Shown one piece after another: positions 48,650 through 58,053 of a stretch of 64,000 nucleotides of DNA. The notes below the pieces were generated by a model, which was not told the DNA's origin, ran no database searches, and was given only the letters and a program-made list of their open reading frames with translations. The first letter of the stretch is position 1. Every line of letters starts with the position of its first letter. The stretch covers positions 124,001 through 188,000 of the forward strand of contig NZ_MRWQ01000005.1 of the NCBI RefSeq assembly GCF_001906925.1, read 5' to 3'. The stretch is from Domibacillus mangrovi. Its GTDB lineage: Bacteria; Bacillota; Bacilli; Bacillales; Domibacillaceae. The translations under genes and the position numbers were made by a program.

Positions 48650-48703
48650 CGTCTGCGTCATTCGGTCGGCAGACGGCTAGGCTTCCTTTTCGGTCCAGCC
48701 TAG
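48650..48703 (-). other. Tandem hairpins ahead of flgE
   Basis: Two adjacent stem-loops fill most of a 93-nt gap inside the fla operon: CTAGGCT/AGCCTAG (48677-48703) and CGTCTGC/GCAGACG (48650-48675). No T-run follows. They end about 20 nt before the flgE Shine-Dalgarno and may stabilise or process the hook mRNA. Confidence 0.6.
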
Positions 48704-48717
48704 TGTACATAGCTCGA

Positions 48718-49110
48718 TTATACGTGGTCCATGACAATTGTGCCGTTGATGTTTGTGAATATTTGTGATCGTGCTTCTTCTCGATTCATCACAGTGATCA
48801 CTGTGTTGTTTTTGGCGCTGGCAATAAGCGCTGCATCTTTTAACAATACGAGTGAATCTTTCACTCCTTTTGAACCGGCTTCGGCAAGCTTTTCACCGAT
48901 TGATTGCCATTGATCACTGCTAATCGCAATACCACGTTCTTTTAAACGCTGTTCTGCATGTTTTGAAATGATTGGTTTTGAACTGGTTGACATGACTTTT
49001 TCAAGCGTCTCACCAAATGAAACCGATGATGAAACTTTTTGATCAACGTTTTTTTTTACTGGTGCAAACGGGTACATGGGTCCTGTAATAATTGAATTTA
49101 CGGGTTTCAT
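48718..49110 (-). CDS. Flagellar operon protein (TIGR02530 / Flagellar_put family)
   Basis: A 130-residue protein regularly found between flgD and flgE in Bacilli. The conserved block is SKHAEQRLKERGIAISSDQW, followed by DSLVLLKDAALIASAKNNTV and INGTIVMDHV. The function is not known; the location suggests hook assembly. I chose the ATG at 49110, eight bases after GGTGGGTG. Confidence 0.85.
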   Translation of the reverse strand: MKPVNSIITGPMYPFAPVKKNVDQKVSSSVSFGETLEKVMSTSSKPIISKHAEQRLKERGIAISSDQWQSIGEKLAEAGSKGVKDSLVLLKDAALIASAKNNTVITVMNREEARSQIFTNINGTIVMDHV

Positions 49111-49125
49111 CTGTTCTTCACCCAC

Positions 49126-49776
49126 CTATTCAATCTTCGTCAAGCTTGACGCTGCGATTTTTTCATCATTCATCAGTTGAAGCCATACTTGTCCATCTTT
49201 CATGGACACAGACCTCACTGTGGCACTCTGTTCACTACCCTCTGCTCCCCATGTAACTGTACGTCCGATCAAATAGCTTGCTTCGACTAGTTCATTTGAA
49301 CTAATCACACTGCTGCCGCCTGTTCCACCACCAATAAGTTCAGAGATATTACCTGGTTCAAGAACAGTGCTATCTGAAAGTGTAAATTGAACACCTATGC
49401 CGGTAAATTGGATTGAAGCGACGGTTCCTGTCCCTGTTTCCACAATCGGTTTACCATCATCATCTTTTTCTTCCGTCATTTTATGCCAGACCACATCTTT
49501 CCCTATAAAGGACTGGTAGTTAATCATTTGTGATGCTTGTTGCGTCTGCGCCATTTCTTCAATCATCGATGTCATGTTAACCATTTGCTCAAGTGTTGTA
49601 AATTGTGCCATCTGTGCAATGAAATCTTTATCTTCCATCGGGCTGAGCGGATCCTGATTTTGAAGCTGCGTCATCAGTATCTTCAAAAACTCATCTTTGC
49701 CAAGCTCGCTGTTGCCTGTCTGTTTCTTCTGGGCCTGGTTATTGGCTAAATAAAGAGAGGGATCAATTTTCGACAT
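49126..49776 (-). CDS. flgD: Flagellar hook cap protein FlgD
   Basis: FlgD caps the growing hook. The 216-residue protein has the N-terminal export/assembly segment LGKDEFLKILMTQLQNQDPL, with MEDKDFIAQMAQFTTLEQM. This is followed by a Gln-rich stretch and a beta-rich domain (SYLIGRTVTWGAEGS). It follows fliK by three bases. Confidence 0.94.
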   Translation of the reverse strand: MSKIDPSLYLANNQAQKKQTGNSELGKDEFLKILMTQLQNQDPLSPMEDKDFIAQMAQFTTLEQMVNMTSMIEEMAQTQQASQMINYQSFIGKDVVWHKMTEEKDDDGKPIVETGTGTVASIQFTGIGVQFTLSDSTVLEPGNISELIGGGTGGSSVISSNELVEASYLIGRTVTWGAEGSEQSATVRSVSMKDGQVWLQLMNDEKIAASSLTKIE

Positions 49777-49779
49777 ATC

Positions 49780-51048
49780 TTACACCTCGATCTCTATATG
49801 TGTTAAAAGTTCCGCAAACGAACCACTTTCTTCTTCCGTTACTTGATTAGCTTGCCGTTGATCATTTTGTTGTTGTTGTCCATTTTGACGATCTTGTTGA
49901 TTGTTTCGATCGAACATTTGCTGTCTCATCTCCTGGTTGGCTATTTCAATCTTCTCCACATTGACATTTTGCTGACCAAATGCCTGTTTCAATTGATGGG
50001 CATTTTGCTCAAGCAACTCTTTTACTGCTTGCGTCGATGATAATATTTTCGCCGTTATCACGCCATTTTGCTGCAATAGTTCAATACGAAGCGTACCAAG
50101 TTGTTCTGGGTAAAGCTTAATCAATAATTTTGTCCCATTGGGCGTTTTCATCAGATTTGAATGGCCAAGAATTCGCGTGAATTTCTCGATAAATTGATCC
50201 ATATTCATTGGACGCGGGGCAGTTTTAACACTCATTGCAACCTGTTCTATTTTCGTCATTTGATGAACGACGGGATTGAGTGCATCCTGGCCTAAACCCG
50301 GTCGTACCGTTACAGTATCAACTTTCGGCTGCGTGGCTGGCTGGTTGCTGATTGCCGCCGAGTTATAGTGTGCATACGCTGTTTGCATCGTTATTTGATG
50401 TGTAGAATTCATTTGCACGGTTTCCTTTTGCAGCATGGAGGTTGCCTGCTGTAATGCGGATTGCAATAATTTAGATGTCTGTTCTGCTGGTTGATGTTGC
50501 CCTGTAAATTTCTGAATAATTTTCGCCGCTTTCATCAACATAACAGCGGCCTGTTTATCGCTTTCCTTCACAATTTGTGGTGCATTAGCTGCAATTAACT
50601 GCACGGTTGATGCAAGTTGTGCGACTGGTACTGTTTCCGGCAACTCTTTCATCGTTTCCTCATTTGCAAATAAAGAAGCCATTTGCTGAATGGATGCCAT
50701 TATTGTTTCAACATCCGCTCCAAGAATAAGTGCAAGTTCCTGCATTGTTGGCATATCACCATCTTTGAGAAGTTGTTCTGCCATTTCCACAAGTTTCGGA
50801 TCCATGTCTGGAATATCCATAAGCGACTCGACTGGCTTCGCGAGCGCTCCAAGTACAGCGATAAAGTCAGCTTCTGGCCCAATTTCGGCAGCCACTGCTC
50901 CGAGGATGGTTTCAGATTGAATCGATTGCTGTATAGTGCCGAGTATTTGTTCAAATCCTATTTCCGATGTCTTTTGAACTACATTTGAACTTATTTCTGC
51001 TGGAATCGATGCACCAGGTAAAGCGATTGATCCAAAAATAGCCTGCAT
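49780..51048 (-). CDS. fliK: Flagellar hook-length control protein FliK
   Basis: FliK measures hook length and triggers FlhB switching. The 422 residues are low-complexity and Gln/Ala-rich in the first two thirds. The conserved C-terminal domain has LIKLYPEQLGTLRIELLQQNGVITAKI and LEQNAHQLKQAFGQQNVNV. I chose the ATG at 51048 after AGAGGTG; an ATG at 51105 overlapping the previous stop lacks a ribosome site. Confidence 0.88.
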   Translation of the reverse strand: MQAIFGSIALPGASIPAEISSNVVQKTSEIGFEQILGTIQQSIQSETILGAVAAEIGPEADFIAVLGALAKPVESLMDIPDMDPKLVEMAEQLLKDGDMPTMQELALILGADVETIMASIQQMASLFANEETMKELPETVPVAQLASTVQLIAANAPQIVKESDKQAAVMLMKAAKIIQKFTGQHQPAEQTSKLLQSALQQATSMLQKETVQMNSTHQITMQTAYAHYNSAAISNQPATQPKVDTVTVRPGLGQDALNPVVHQMTKIEQVAMSVKTAPRPMNMDQFIEKFTRILGHSNLMKTPNGTKLLIKLYPEQLGTLRIELLQQNGVITAKILSSTQAVKELLEQNAHQLKQAFGQQNVNVEKIEIANQEMRQQMFDRNNQQDRQNGQQQQNDQRQANQVTEEESGSFAELLTHIEIEV

Positions 51049-51101
51049 CTTTTCACACCTCTTTTCGCTACCTATTATCTCATAAATATCCTTATTTTTC
51101 T

Positions 51102-51731
51102 TCATTCATTCGACAATATTTTTGTATATTCAGCGGCAGTTTCTGCGGGTACTTTTTCAAGAACATCTGCCTGTTTCTCGATGCTTAGCTGCTTTAAAAG
51201 ATCAACTGCTTCTGCATCAGTCATATTGACAATAATGCCAGCAATGTTTTTCGCCCCCATTGTTTCATATGTTTTAATGAGCGTATTTGTCTTTGTTTTA
51301 GCTGTGGTGCTTTGATCTCCCCCCTCTTCTTGCTGTTGTTGCTGCAATTGCTTTAATTCTGAATTTAAACGGTCCTGCTCAGTCAATAGATCTTCAATTT
51401 CTGTTTCATTGTCTGTCAATTTTCCTTGTAAACGTTCAATTTCAGCTTCTTTATTTTTTATTTCCGCCTGTAATTCTACTATTTTCTCTGTATCTTTTTT
51501 TCCATCCTGTTTAACAGCCGTACCAGTCCATTCCGAAACGTAAGGAATACTATTTGCCACTTCTTTCGTTTTCTCAAATACATTTACTCCAGCAATCGTC
51601 ATCACAATGAGTGCAATTGTCATGGCGAATAAAAGGGGAATAAATAAAACGAAGATAATCCATTGAAATGTGCTGTATCCTTGCTTTTCTTCCGCTTCTA
51701 CAGCTCGTGCTTTCCTTTTTTTTCTGGCCAT
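51102..51731 (-). CDS. ylxF: MotE/MgtE-N-like flagellar protein YlxF
   Basis: A 209-residue protein with one membrane helix near residue 25 (FQWIIFVLFIPLLFAMTIAL). A long coiled coil follows (IVELQAEIKNKEAEIERLQG), then a C-terminal MgtE-N-type helical domain (GAKNIAGIIVNMTDAEAVDLLKQL). It is often called a MotE-type chaperone. The role in Bacillus is unproven. The ATG at 51731 follows AGGTG in the fliJ end. Confidence 0.82.
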   Translation of the reverse strand: MARKKRKARAVEAEEKQGYSTFQWIIFVLFIPLLFAMTIALIVMTIAGVNVFEKTKEVANSIPYVSEWTGTAVKQDGKKDTEKIVELQAEIKNKEAEIERLQGKLTDNETEIEDLLTEQDRLNSELKQLQQQQQEEGGDQSTTAKTKTNTLIKTYETMGAKNIAGIIVNMTDAEAVDLLKQLSIEKQADVLEKVPAETAAEYTKILSNE

Positions 51732-51736
51732 TTCAT

Positions 51737-52183
51737 TCACCTGATCTTTCGGTTCATAAATTGGATAGAAGATAACTCGTCCATTTGTTTAGCTTCTTCC
51801 ACGTTCAACCATTTATGATAAACTGCTAAATCTTTTGTACGAATTTTTCCGTATTTTTTCACTTCAATATTCTTTTCTTTTAGTTGCTGCTCGCACCATT
51901 GCATTCTTCCTCTGGCTGTAATAACGACTTGTTGCTGCTGTTCGATTAGCTTTTCAAGGTTATTAATAAATTGTTGATAATGTTGAATTTCTAGAACAGA
52001 AAAACCCGTCTTCATTTTTTGCTCCTGCACGTCGATCAATTCTTCTTTTTTCTTCAGCAAGTCGTATAATTTTTCCGCTTCTATTTCAAATTGTCCGACT
52101 GCTTCCCGATAAACACTCTCTGATTCTTCTTTTTCCCGTTCACGCAACTGCAAGATATTATCAAACTTATAATGATAGCCCAT
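51737..52183 (-). CDS. fliJ: Flagellar export protein FliJ
   Basis: FliJ is the coiled-coil stalk of the export ATPase. The 148 residues are almost all helical and charged (YHYKFDNILQLREREKEESE, then a long coiled coil and QLKEKNIEVKKYGKIR). It directly follows fliI, its partner. Confidence 0.92.
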   Translation of the reverse strand: MGYHYKFDNILQLREREKEESESVYREAVGQFEIEAEKLYDLLKKKEELIDVQEQKMKTGFSVLEIQHYQQFINNLEKLIEQQQQVVITARGRMQWCEQQLKEKNIEVKKYGKIRTKDLAVYHKWLNVEEAKQMDELSSIQFMNRKIR

Positions 52184-52190
52184 TTATTAA

Positions 52191-53504
52191 TCAGTCCCCT
52201 TTATCTGCCAGTTGAACTAATCCAGATACTGTTTCTTCTAATGTTGATTTTTCATCTGTCCGCTGCTTTAAAAAAGAAAGAATCGGCTGGTAATTTTGAA
52301 TCGCCCGATCGATTTCCGAAGAAGATCCTTTTTTATAAGCTCCGATGTTAATTAAATCTTCAGCGTTTAAATACGTATTTAACGAATCGCGTACGGCAAG
52401 GGCTGAATCATAATGACTACGGTCCACAATGTGCGGCATTAGACGGCTGACACTTTTCAATACATTAATGGCTGGATATTGTCCTTTATTCACAAGTTCT
52501 CGGTCAAGTACAATGTGCCCGTCTAAAATTCCCCGCACTGCATCCGCAATTGGCTCATTCATATCATCACCGTCAACAAGAACTGTGTAAAAAGCTGTAA
52601 TCGTGCCATTTTCATTTGTTCCCGTTCGCTCTAATAACTTTGGCATGATGGCAAAAACAGAAGGTGTATACCCTTTTGTGGCTGGCGGTTCACCAACAGC
52701 CAGACCGATCTCCCGCTGCGCCATGGCTACGCGTGTCACAGAGTCCATCATAAGCATTACATTGAGCCCTTTATCGCGAAAGTATTCCGCAATCGCTGTT
52801 GCTGTAAAAGCTCCTTTAATACGCATGAGTGCTGGTTGATCTGACGTGGCAGCGACAACGATCGATTTTTTCATTCCTTCTGGTCCAAGATCGCGCTCAA
52901 TGAATTCACGAACTTCACGGCCGCGTTCACCAATCAACGCGATGACATTTAAATCAGCATTCGTATTACGGGCAATCATACCGAGCAATGTACTTTTGCC
53001 AACACCACTCCCCGCAAAGATACCAACGCGTTGCCCTTTTCCAACTGTCAGCATCCCATCAATAGCCCGTACGCCCACTTCAAGTTTTTCATGAATGGGT
53101 GGTCTTGTTAGTGGATTAGGCGGTTCAGCTTCTGTTTCAATGGACGTCATCATACGTGGAAGCACGGTATCATCGAATGGTTCACCAAGCGGATCAATAA
53201 TCTTCCCAATAAGCGCTGGTCCTGCTTTAATCATAAGCGGGTGACCGAGCGATTCTACAAGACTCCCCGGTGAAATTTCATTCATATTTGTATATGGCAT
53301 TAAAATAATCATTTCATCTTTAAAGCCCGTGACTTCTGCCATAATAGTCTTCTTTCCATCTTTTGACCGAATGTAACAGATGTCGCCGACAGAACTTTCA
53401 GGTCCTTGTGATTCAATCATCAAACCGACGACTCGCTTGACCCGTCCATATCGTTTAAATGTATCGATAGTTGGAATGATGGCTTGCAGTTCACGTGCTT
53501 TCAT
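52191..53504 (-). CDS. fliI: Flagellum-specific ATPase FliI
   Basis: FliI energises export-substrate unfolding. The 437 residues have an F1-like beta-barrel domain, Walker A GIFAGSGVGKSTLLGMIAR, GERGREVREF and Walker B LNVMLMMDSVTRVAMAQREI. A C-terminal helical domain follows. It lies between fliH and fliJ. Confidence 0.97.
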   Translation of the reverse strand: MKARELQAIIPTIDTFKRYGRVKRVVGLMIESQGPESSVGDICYIRSKDGKKTIMAEVTGFKDEMIILMPYTNMNEISPGSLVESLGHPLMIKAGPALIGKIIDPLGEPFDDTVLPRMMTSIETEAEPPNPLTRPPIHEKLEVGVRAIDGMLTVGKGQRVGIFAGSGVGKSTLLGMIARNTNADLNVIALIGERGREVREFIERDLGPEGMKKSIVVAATSDQPALMRIKGAFTATAIAEYFRDKGLNVMLMMDSVTRVAMAQREIGLAVGEPPATKGYTPSVFAIMPKLLERTGTNENGTITAFYTVLVDGDDMNEPIADAVRGILDGHIVLDRELVNKGQYPAINVLKSVSRLMPHIVDRSHYDSALAVRDSLNTYLNAEDLINIGAYKKGSSSEIDRAIQNYQPILSFLKQRTDEKSTLEETVSGLVQLADKGD

Positions 53505-53507
53505 CGC

Positions 53508-54266
53508 TTATTCCCTCTCCAGTATGTCAAATAATGTTTTCCTTAGCTGCTGCAGCTGTGCATCAAGACTCGCATCAATTCGGCCGCTAGCAGTTTCTAT
53601 AAAGCAAGCCTCTTCTTCCGCTTCTTCATTCGGGAAAATATAACAATTAACTCCACCTGGAAATAATGCTTCAATTTCATCTTTCTGTGACATAACAAAT
53701 GAATATCGAGCAGGGTGGACATGTATTTGCACTTCTTTTTGTTCCCTTACTTCCTTAATAGCTGATTTTACGATACTCATAAACAATTCATCATTACCTT
53801 CTAGCTCCGTCTTAAGAATTTTTTCCGCACAGACGAGAGCGAGATTAAGGATTGTTTGTTCAGATCGTTCAACATTTTTTTTATACTCAACCTTAGAGGA
53901 AGCAACCGTTGATTTTGCTTCTTCAATCAGCGAATTCATATCACGGTAGCCAGATTCACGGCCTTCTATAGCACCTTGCTCAAAAGCAGATTGATAAGCT
54001 TCTGTTTGAATTTTCTCTTTTTCCCTTTCCCAGTTCGACTGCCACGCTTCTGCTTCTTCCATAATGCGCTTTTTCTCGGATTCTGCCTGCTCAATAATAG
54101 ACTGGGCTCTTCCATTTGCTTCTTGTATAACAGCCAATCGTTCGTGCTCATAATCTGGCGTTGCTTCTTCCTCGATCTCATAGTCTGTGTGTATCGATTT
54201 AATCCCAATTACACGTTTCAGATCTTCTGTTGATTTCATATGGTTCGGACGAATGACTCTAGACAA
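53508..54266 (-). CDS. fliH: Flagellar assembly protein FliH
   Basis: FliH is the peripheral stalk that holds FliI at the C-ring. The 252-residue protein has a long charged coiled coil (GRAQSIIEQAESEKKRIMEE) and a FliH/V-ATPase E-type C-terminal domain (NLALVCAEKILKTELEGNDE). I chose TTG at 54266, nine bases after GGAG; the ATG three codons upstream abuts that GGAG and the reading to 54317 is inside fliG. Confidence 0.85.
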   Translation of the reverse strand: MSRVIRPNHMKSTEDLKRVIGIKSIHTDYEIEEEATPDYEHERLAVIQEANGRAQSIIEQAESEKKRIMEEAEAWQSNWEREKEKIQTEAYQSAFEQGAIEGRESGYRDMNSLIEEAKSTVASSKVEYKKNVERSEQTILNLALVCAEKILKTELEGNDELFMSIVKSAIKEVREQKEVQIHVHPARYSFVMSQKDEIEALFPGGVNCYIFPNEEAEEEACFIETASGRIDASLDAQLQQLRKTLFDILERE

Positions 54267-55272
54267 TAATGTCATCTCCCCCACCACGGGCAATGATGAT
54301 TTCTCCTGTGTCTTCAAGTCGTCGAATCGTTGCTACAATACGTGACTGTGCCTCTTCTACATCACGTAGACGAACAGGTCCCATATATTCCATTTCCTCC
54401 TTAAATGTCTCAACCATCCTCTGTGACATATTTCGGAAAACAACTTCTTTTACTTCGTCACTTGATACTTTCAATGACAATAACAAATCTTCATTTTCAC
54501 AGTCGCGGATGACACGCTGAATCGAACGATTGTCAAGCGTAACAATATCTTCGAAGACGAACATCCGCTTCTTAATTTCTTCCGCAAGCTCCGGATCTTG
54601 AATTTCAAGCGCATCAAGAATCGTTTTCTCCGTCGCCCGGTCAACACCATTTAACACTTCAACAACTGATTCTACGCCGCCGGTCTGCGTGTAATCTTGC
54701 GTGACGGTTGAGCTTAATTTCCGTTCTAATATTGCTTCTACTTCATTAATAATTTCCGGCGATGTACTGTCCATAATCGCAATCCGCTTCGCTATATCCG
54801 CCTGCACTTCCTGTGGGAGCTCAGACAAAATCTGACCAGCCTGCTGGGGATCAAGATAAGACAAAATGAGCGAAATCGTTTGTGGGTGCTCATTTTGTAT
54901 AAAATTTAAAATTTGTCCGGCATCAGCTCGCCGCGCAAAGTCAAACGGCCTAACTTGCAGCGACGATGTAAGTCGATTAATAATGTTTTGCGCCTGCTCC
55001 TGACCAAGCGCTTTTTCAAGCACTGTTTTCGCATACCCAATTCCACCTTGGGAAATATAATCCTGCGCCAGAGCAATATTGTGAAACTCTTCAAATACCT
55101 CTTCTTTTATTTCCGTATCGACTTTTTTTACACCAGAAATTTCAAGCGTTAGCCGCTCAATTTCTTCTTCAGATAAATGTTTATAAATGGAAGCCGAGTA
55201 GTCCGGTCCGAGGGAAATAAGCAGGATGGCAGCTTTTTGTTTCCCAGTTAGTTTTTTCTCTCTTGCAGCCAT
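54259..55272 (-). CDS. fliG: Flagellar rotor protein FliG
   Basis: FliG is the torque-generating rotor protein. The 337-residue protein has N, middle (EHPQTISLILSYLDPQQAGQ, with the EHPQ motif) and C-terminal domains (FVFEDIVTLDNRSIQRVIRD, with the charged torque helix). It lies between fliF and fliH. Confidence 0.97.
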   Translation of the reverse strand: MAAREKKLTGKQKAAILLISLGPDYSASIYKHLSEEEIERLTLEISGVKKVDTEIKEEVFEEFHNIALAQDYISQGGIGYAKTVLEKALGQEQAQNIINRLTSSLQVRPFDFARRADAGQILNFIQNEHPQTISLILSYLDPQQAGQILSELPQEVQADIAKRIAIMDSTSPEIINEVEAILERKLSSTVTQDYTQTGGVESVVEVLNGVDRATEKTILDALEIQDPELAEEIKKRMFVFEDIVTLDNRSIQRVIRDCENEDLLLSLKVSSDEVKEVVFRNMSQRMVETFKEEMEYMGPVRLRDVEEAQSRIVATIRRLEDTGEIIIARGGGDDIIV

Positions 55273-55283
55273 TCGTAATCCTC

Positions 55284-56858
55284 CTATTCCTCAGATAGCC
55301 ATGTACGTAATAGTTTCGCAAATTCTTCTGGCTTTTCTTTTGCCATTTTTTCAAGTTGCTTGCGTCGTGTACTGCCTTCTGTTTCTGTTAATATATCTTC
55401 TGTTTCGACTGCCAGCTCTTCTTCAAATTCTTCCTCTTCTTCCGCTCGCCGTCTTCTAACCATCATAAACACAAGGACGCCGATAATTAAAAGAAGAACA
55501 CCGCCGATTACATATATCCACCATGGAATGGCACTGCTTGTTTCTTCTTCAAATGTAATTTTCCCATTGAAAGGCTGAACGGAAACAGCAATTTTTTCTT
55601 CTAATGCTTGATCGGTTAAATCCACATTGTATCCTTTATCGACGGATGTACGGATAATCGTGCCAAGCATTTGCTGGATATCATCAATATTCTGTTGTGG
55701 TAATGATTCTGGATCATCTGCTGTAGGGGGCTCGACCATTACTTGAATGCCAAGGTCACGGATTTTATAAGGGCTTTCTGTAATTTGGCGACGAATACGA
55801 TTCACTTCGTTATTGATTGTTTCTTCATTTCGTTCATAATCGCCAGTTCCATTTGCTCCTGCCATGTACGTAGTAGCTGTATCTCCCGCTTCTTCTGCCT
55901 GCGGAGGACCGCCAGCATTTGCTGCATCTCCTGTAAACGTCTCCGTAATACGCTGTGCGCTAATCTGGATGCCTTCCATGTTTTCTTCATCAACCGGCTC
56001 AACGAGGTTTTCTTCTCTATTTTCCTGAGTAAAATCTACATCAGCTGTAACAGACACAACGACTTTGTTCTGCCCCATCAATGTGCCAAGCATACTTTGC
56101 ACTTGACGCTGAATGTCACGTTCAATTTGCTTTTTGACAGCCATTTGCTGTGCATATCCATCGCCTGCAAAAGAACTCCCGCTTCCTTCCAAATCGAAAT
56201 ATTCGAAGTTCTGGTTCATAATCACAATATTTTCAACAGGGAGATTCGGCACGCTTTTTGATACGAGATGATAAAGGGATTTAATTTTCTTTTCACCAAA
56301 CTCATAGCCTGGATCCGTATTTAACACAATAGATGCTGATGCCTGTTCCGCTTCTTCTGTTACAAAAAGTTGCTGCTGCGGAAGGTTAATCATGACATTG
56401 GCTTTTTTTACCCCATCAATACCCTGAATTAATTGGCCAAGTTCTGTTTGCATCGCATCAAGCTTCAGCACATTAAACTCATTATCTGTCATACCAAATC
56501 CTGCATTTTGACTAAAAAAGCTGTAATCGATCGTACCAGCTTGTGGCAGTCCTTCTGCAGCAAGATCTACTTTTATCGTATTGACCGCTTCTTCAGGTAC
56601 AAGAATCGCTGTCCCACCTTCCGTAATTTCATAAGCGATTCCCCGTCCCTCTAGATTTTCTTTAACAGCACCTATTTCAGAAGGCGATAATTCACTGTAC
56701 AGAGGGGCCATCGTTGTTCTCGTCGTAAAAAAAACAAGAAACGACAGTGCGATTACAAAAAAAGTAAATGCACCGACACCAATTGCTTTTTGTTTCCTCG
56801 AGCGGCTTTCCCAGTATTCTTTTATTTTACCTAGCTGCTGTTTTATATTTTCGTTCAT
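55284..56858 (-). CDS. fliF: Flagellar MS-ring protein FliF
   Basis: FliF builds the MS ring in the membrane. The 524 residues have membrane helices near 27-47 and 445-467. Between them are ring-building domains (ALFSELSP-like APLYSELSPSEIGAVKENLE, MINLPQQQLFV, NLPVENIVIMNQNFEYFD). The C-terminal FliG-binding tail is KEKPEEFAKLLRTWLSEE. Confidence 0.97.
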   Translation of the reverse strand: MNENIKQQLGKIKEYWESRSRKQKAIGVGAFTFFVIALSFLVFFTTRTTMAPLYSELSPSEIGAVKENLEGRGIAYEITEGGTAILVPEEAVNTIKVDLAAEGLPQAGTIDYSFFSQNAGFGMTDNEFNVLKLDAMQTELGQLIQGIDGVKKANVMINLPQQQLFVTEEAEQASASIVLNTDPGYEFGEKKIKSLYHLVSKSVPNLPVENIVIMNQNFEYFDLEGSGSSFAGDGYAQQMAVKKQIERDIQRQVQSMLGTLMGQNKVVVSVTADVDFTQENREENLVEPVDEENMEGIQISAQRITETFTGDAANAGGPPQAEEAGDTATTYMAGANGTGDYERNEETINNEVNRIRRQITESPYKIRDLGIQVMVEPPTADDPESLPQQNIDDIQQMLGTIIRTSVDKGYNVDLTDQALEEKIAVSVQPFNGKITFEEETSSAIPWWIYVIGGVLLLIIGVLVFMMVRRRRAEEEEEFEEELAVETEDILTETEGSTRRKQLEKMAKEKPEEFAKLLRTWLSEE

Positions 56859-56895
56859 CCCAATCCCCCGGTTGCCTCATTGCTGTATATATGTA

Positions 56896-57201
56896 TTAAA
56901 TTTGCATACGCATGATTTCCTGATACGCTTCTACAGCTTTGTTTCGCATTTCTATCGTTAATTGCATCGTGATGCCTGATTTTTGCGCCGCAGTCATCAC
57001 TTGATGAATATCAACGTTTTCGCCTCTAATCATTTTATCCGTCATCGTATTAGATTCCACTTCTGTTTTCATAACATCATTCAATGAATCTTTTAAAAAG
57101 TTAGCGAACTTTTGCTGTGCTTCGTACGGTGTTGAGACTTTTTTCAAAGATCCACTTTGAATCAAATTCGGTGAGACTACATGTAACCCTTCAATTGCCA
57201 T
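56896..57201 (-). CDS. fliE: Flagellar MS-ring/rod adapter FliE
   Basis: A 101-residue rod adapter between the MS ring and rod. It has FANFLKDSLNDVMKTEVESN, GENVDIHQVMTAAQKSGITM and ends EAYQEIMRMQI, all family features. Confidence 0.95.
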   Translation of the reverse strand: MAIEGLHVVSPNLIQSGSLKKVSTPYEAQQKFANFLKDSLNDVMKTEVESNTMTDKMIRGENVDIHQVMTAAQKSGITMQLTIEMRNKAVEAYQEIMRMQI

Positions 57202-57214
57202 TTAGTTTCTCTCC

Positions 57215-57661
57215 TTATTTTCCAATTTCAAGTGCTTTTGTCATCATTGCTTTAGAAGCATTAAAGACTGTAATATTCGCTTCGTAAGAACGGGTCGCGC
57301 TCATTAAATCAACCATTTCACGAAGCGGATCCACATTTGGCATACTTACATAGCCATCTCCATTCGCATCTGGATGCTCCGGGTCGTAAACCATTTTAAA
57401 CGGCGTCTCTGTATCTTCTACAATTTTCGTTACTTTCACACCATTGCCCATTTCCTGCCGGTTTGCCGCCATATTAAGATACGAAGCAAATGATCCTTCT
57501 TTCGGCTGTAAAATGACGGATTTCCGCCTATATGGCTGCCACTCACCATCCACTAAGTTAGCCCTCGTTGAATCGATATTGGCCATATTAGATGAAACGA
57601 CGTCCATGCGAAGCCGCTGAGCTGTTAAAGCAGAGGCCGTGATATTCATTCCATTAAACAT
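57215..57661 (-). CDS. flgC: Flagellar rod protein FlgC
   Basis: Proximal rod protein of 148 residues. N-terminal motif LRMDVVSSNMANIDSTRANL, mid-segment GYVSMPNVDPLREMVDLMSA, and C-terminal axial helix SYEANITVFNASKAMMTKAL. Confidence 0.96.
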   Translation of the reverse strand: MFNGMNITASALTAQRLRMDVVSSNMANIDSTRANLVDGEWQPYRRKSVILQPKEGSFASYLNMAANRQEMGNGVKVTKIVEDTETPFKMVYDPEHPDANGDGYVSMPNVDPLREMVDLMSATRSYEANITVFNASKAMMTKALEIGK

Positions 57662-57663
57662 GC

Positions 57664-58053
57664 TTATCTGCCTCCTCTAATCACATTTGACAATGATGAA
57701 AACTTGGAACTGAGACGATCCGTTAACGCGTTATAATAAATTTGATTGGCCGCCAGATCCGACATTTCTTGATCAATATCTACATTATTTCCACTTTCAT
57801 TATATGATAGATTTTTTTTCGCAATAATTGTCCCGTCTGAAGAGTATGTAAACACAAAATGACGATCATTCGTACGATTTGCCTGTAACAAATCTGTTTT
57901 TTTTCTCAAGGCTTGTTTAAAACTTACTTCTTGAGATTTATAATTTGGTGTATCAACATTGGCAATGTTATTCGCAATTGCCTTTTGTTGCATTGAGGCA
58001 TAGTTTAACCCACGCTCAAGAGAGGTTATTGAACTTGAAAAGAGATTCAACAC
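57664..58053 (-). CDS. flgB: Flagellar rod protein FlgB
   Basis: Proximal rod protein of 129 residues with QKAIANNIANVDTPNYKSQE and a C-terminal axial segment LAANQIYYNALTDRLSSKFS. It is the first gene of the fla/che operon. The start is GTG at 58053 with GGAG six bases upstream, a weak start that may limit rod synthesis; the adjacent TTG is an alternative. Confidence 0.94.
   Translation of the reverse strand: MLNLFSSSITSLERGLNYASMQQKAIANNIANVDTPNYKSQEVSFKQALRKKTDLLQANRTNDRHFVFTYSSDGTIIAKKNLSYNESGNNVDIDQEMSDLAANQIYYNALTDRLSSKFSSLSNVIRGGR

Noticed and set aside
55743-56261. 172-codon plus-strand ORF
   Set aside because: It is antisense to fliF; its Phe/Ser/Cys-rich composition is typical of a shadow frame.
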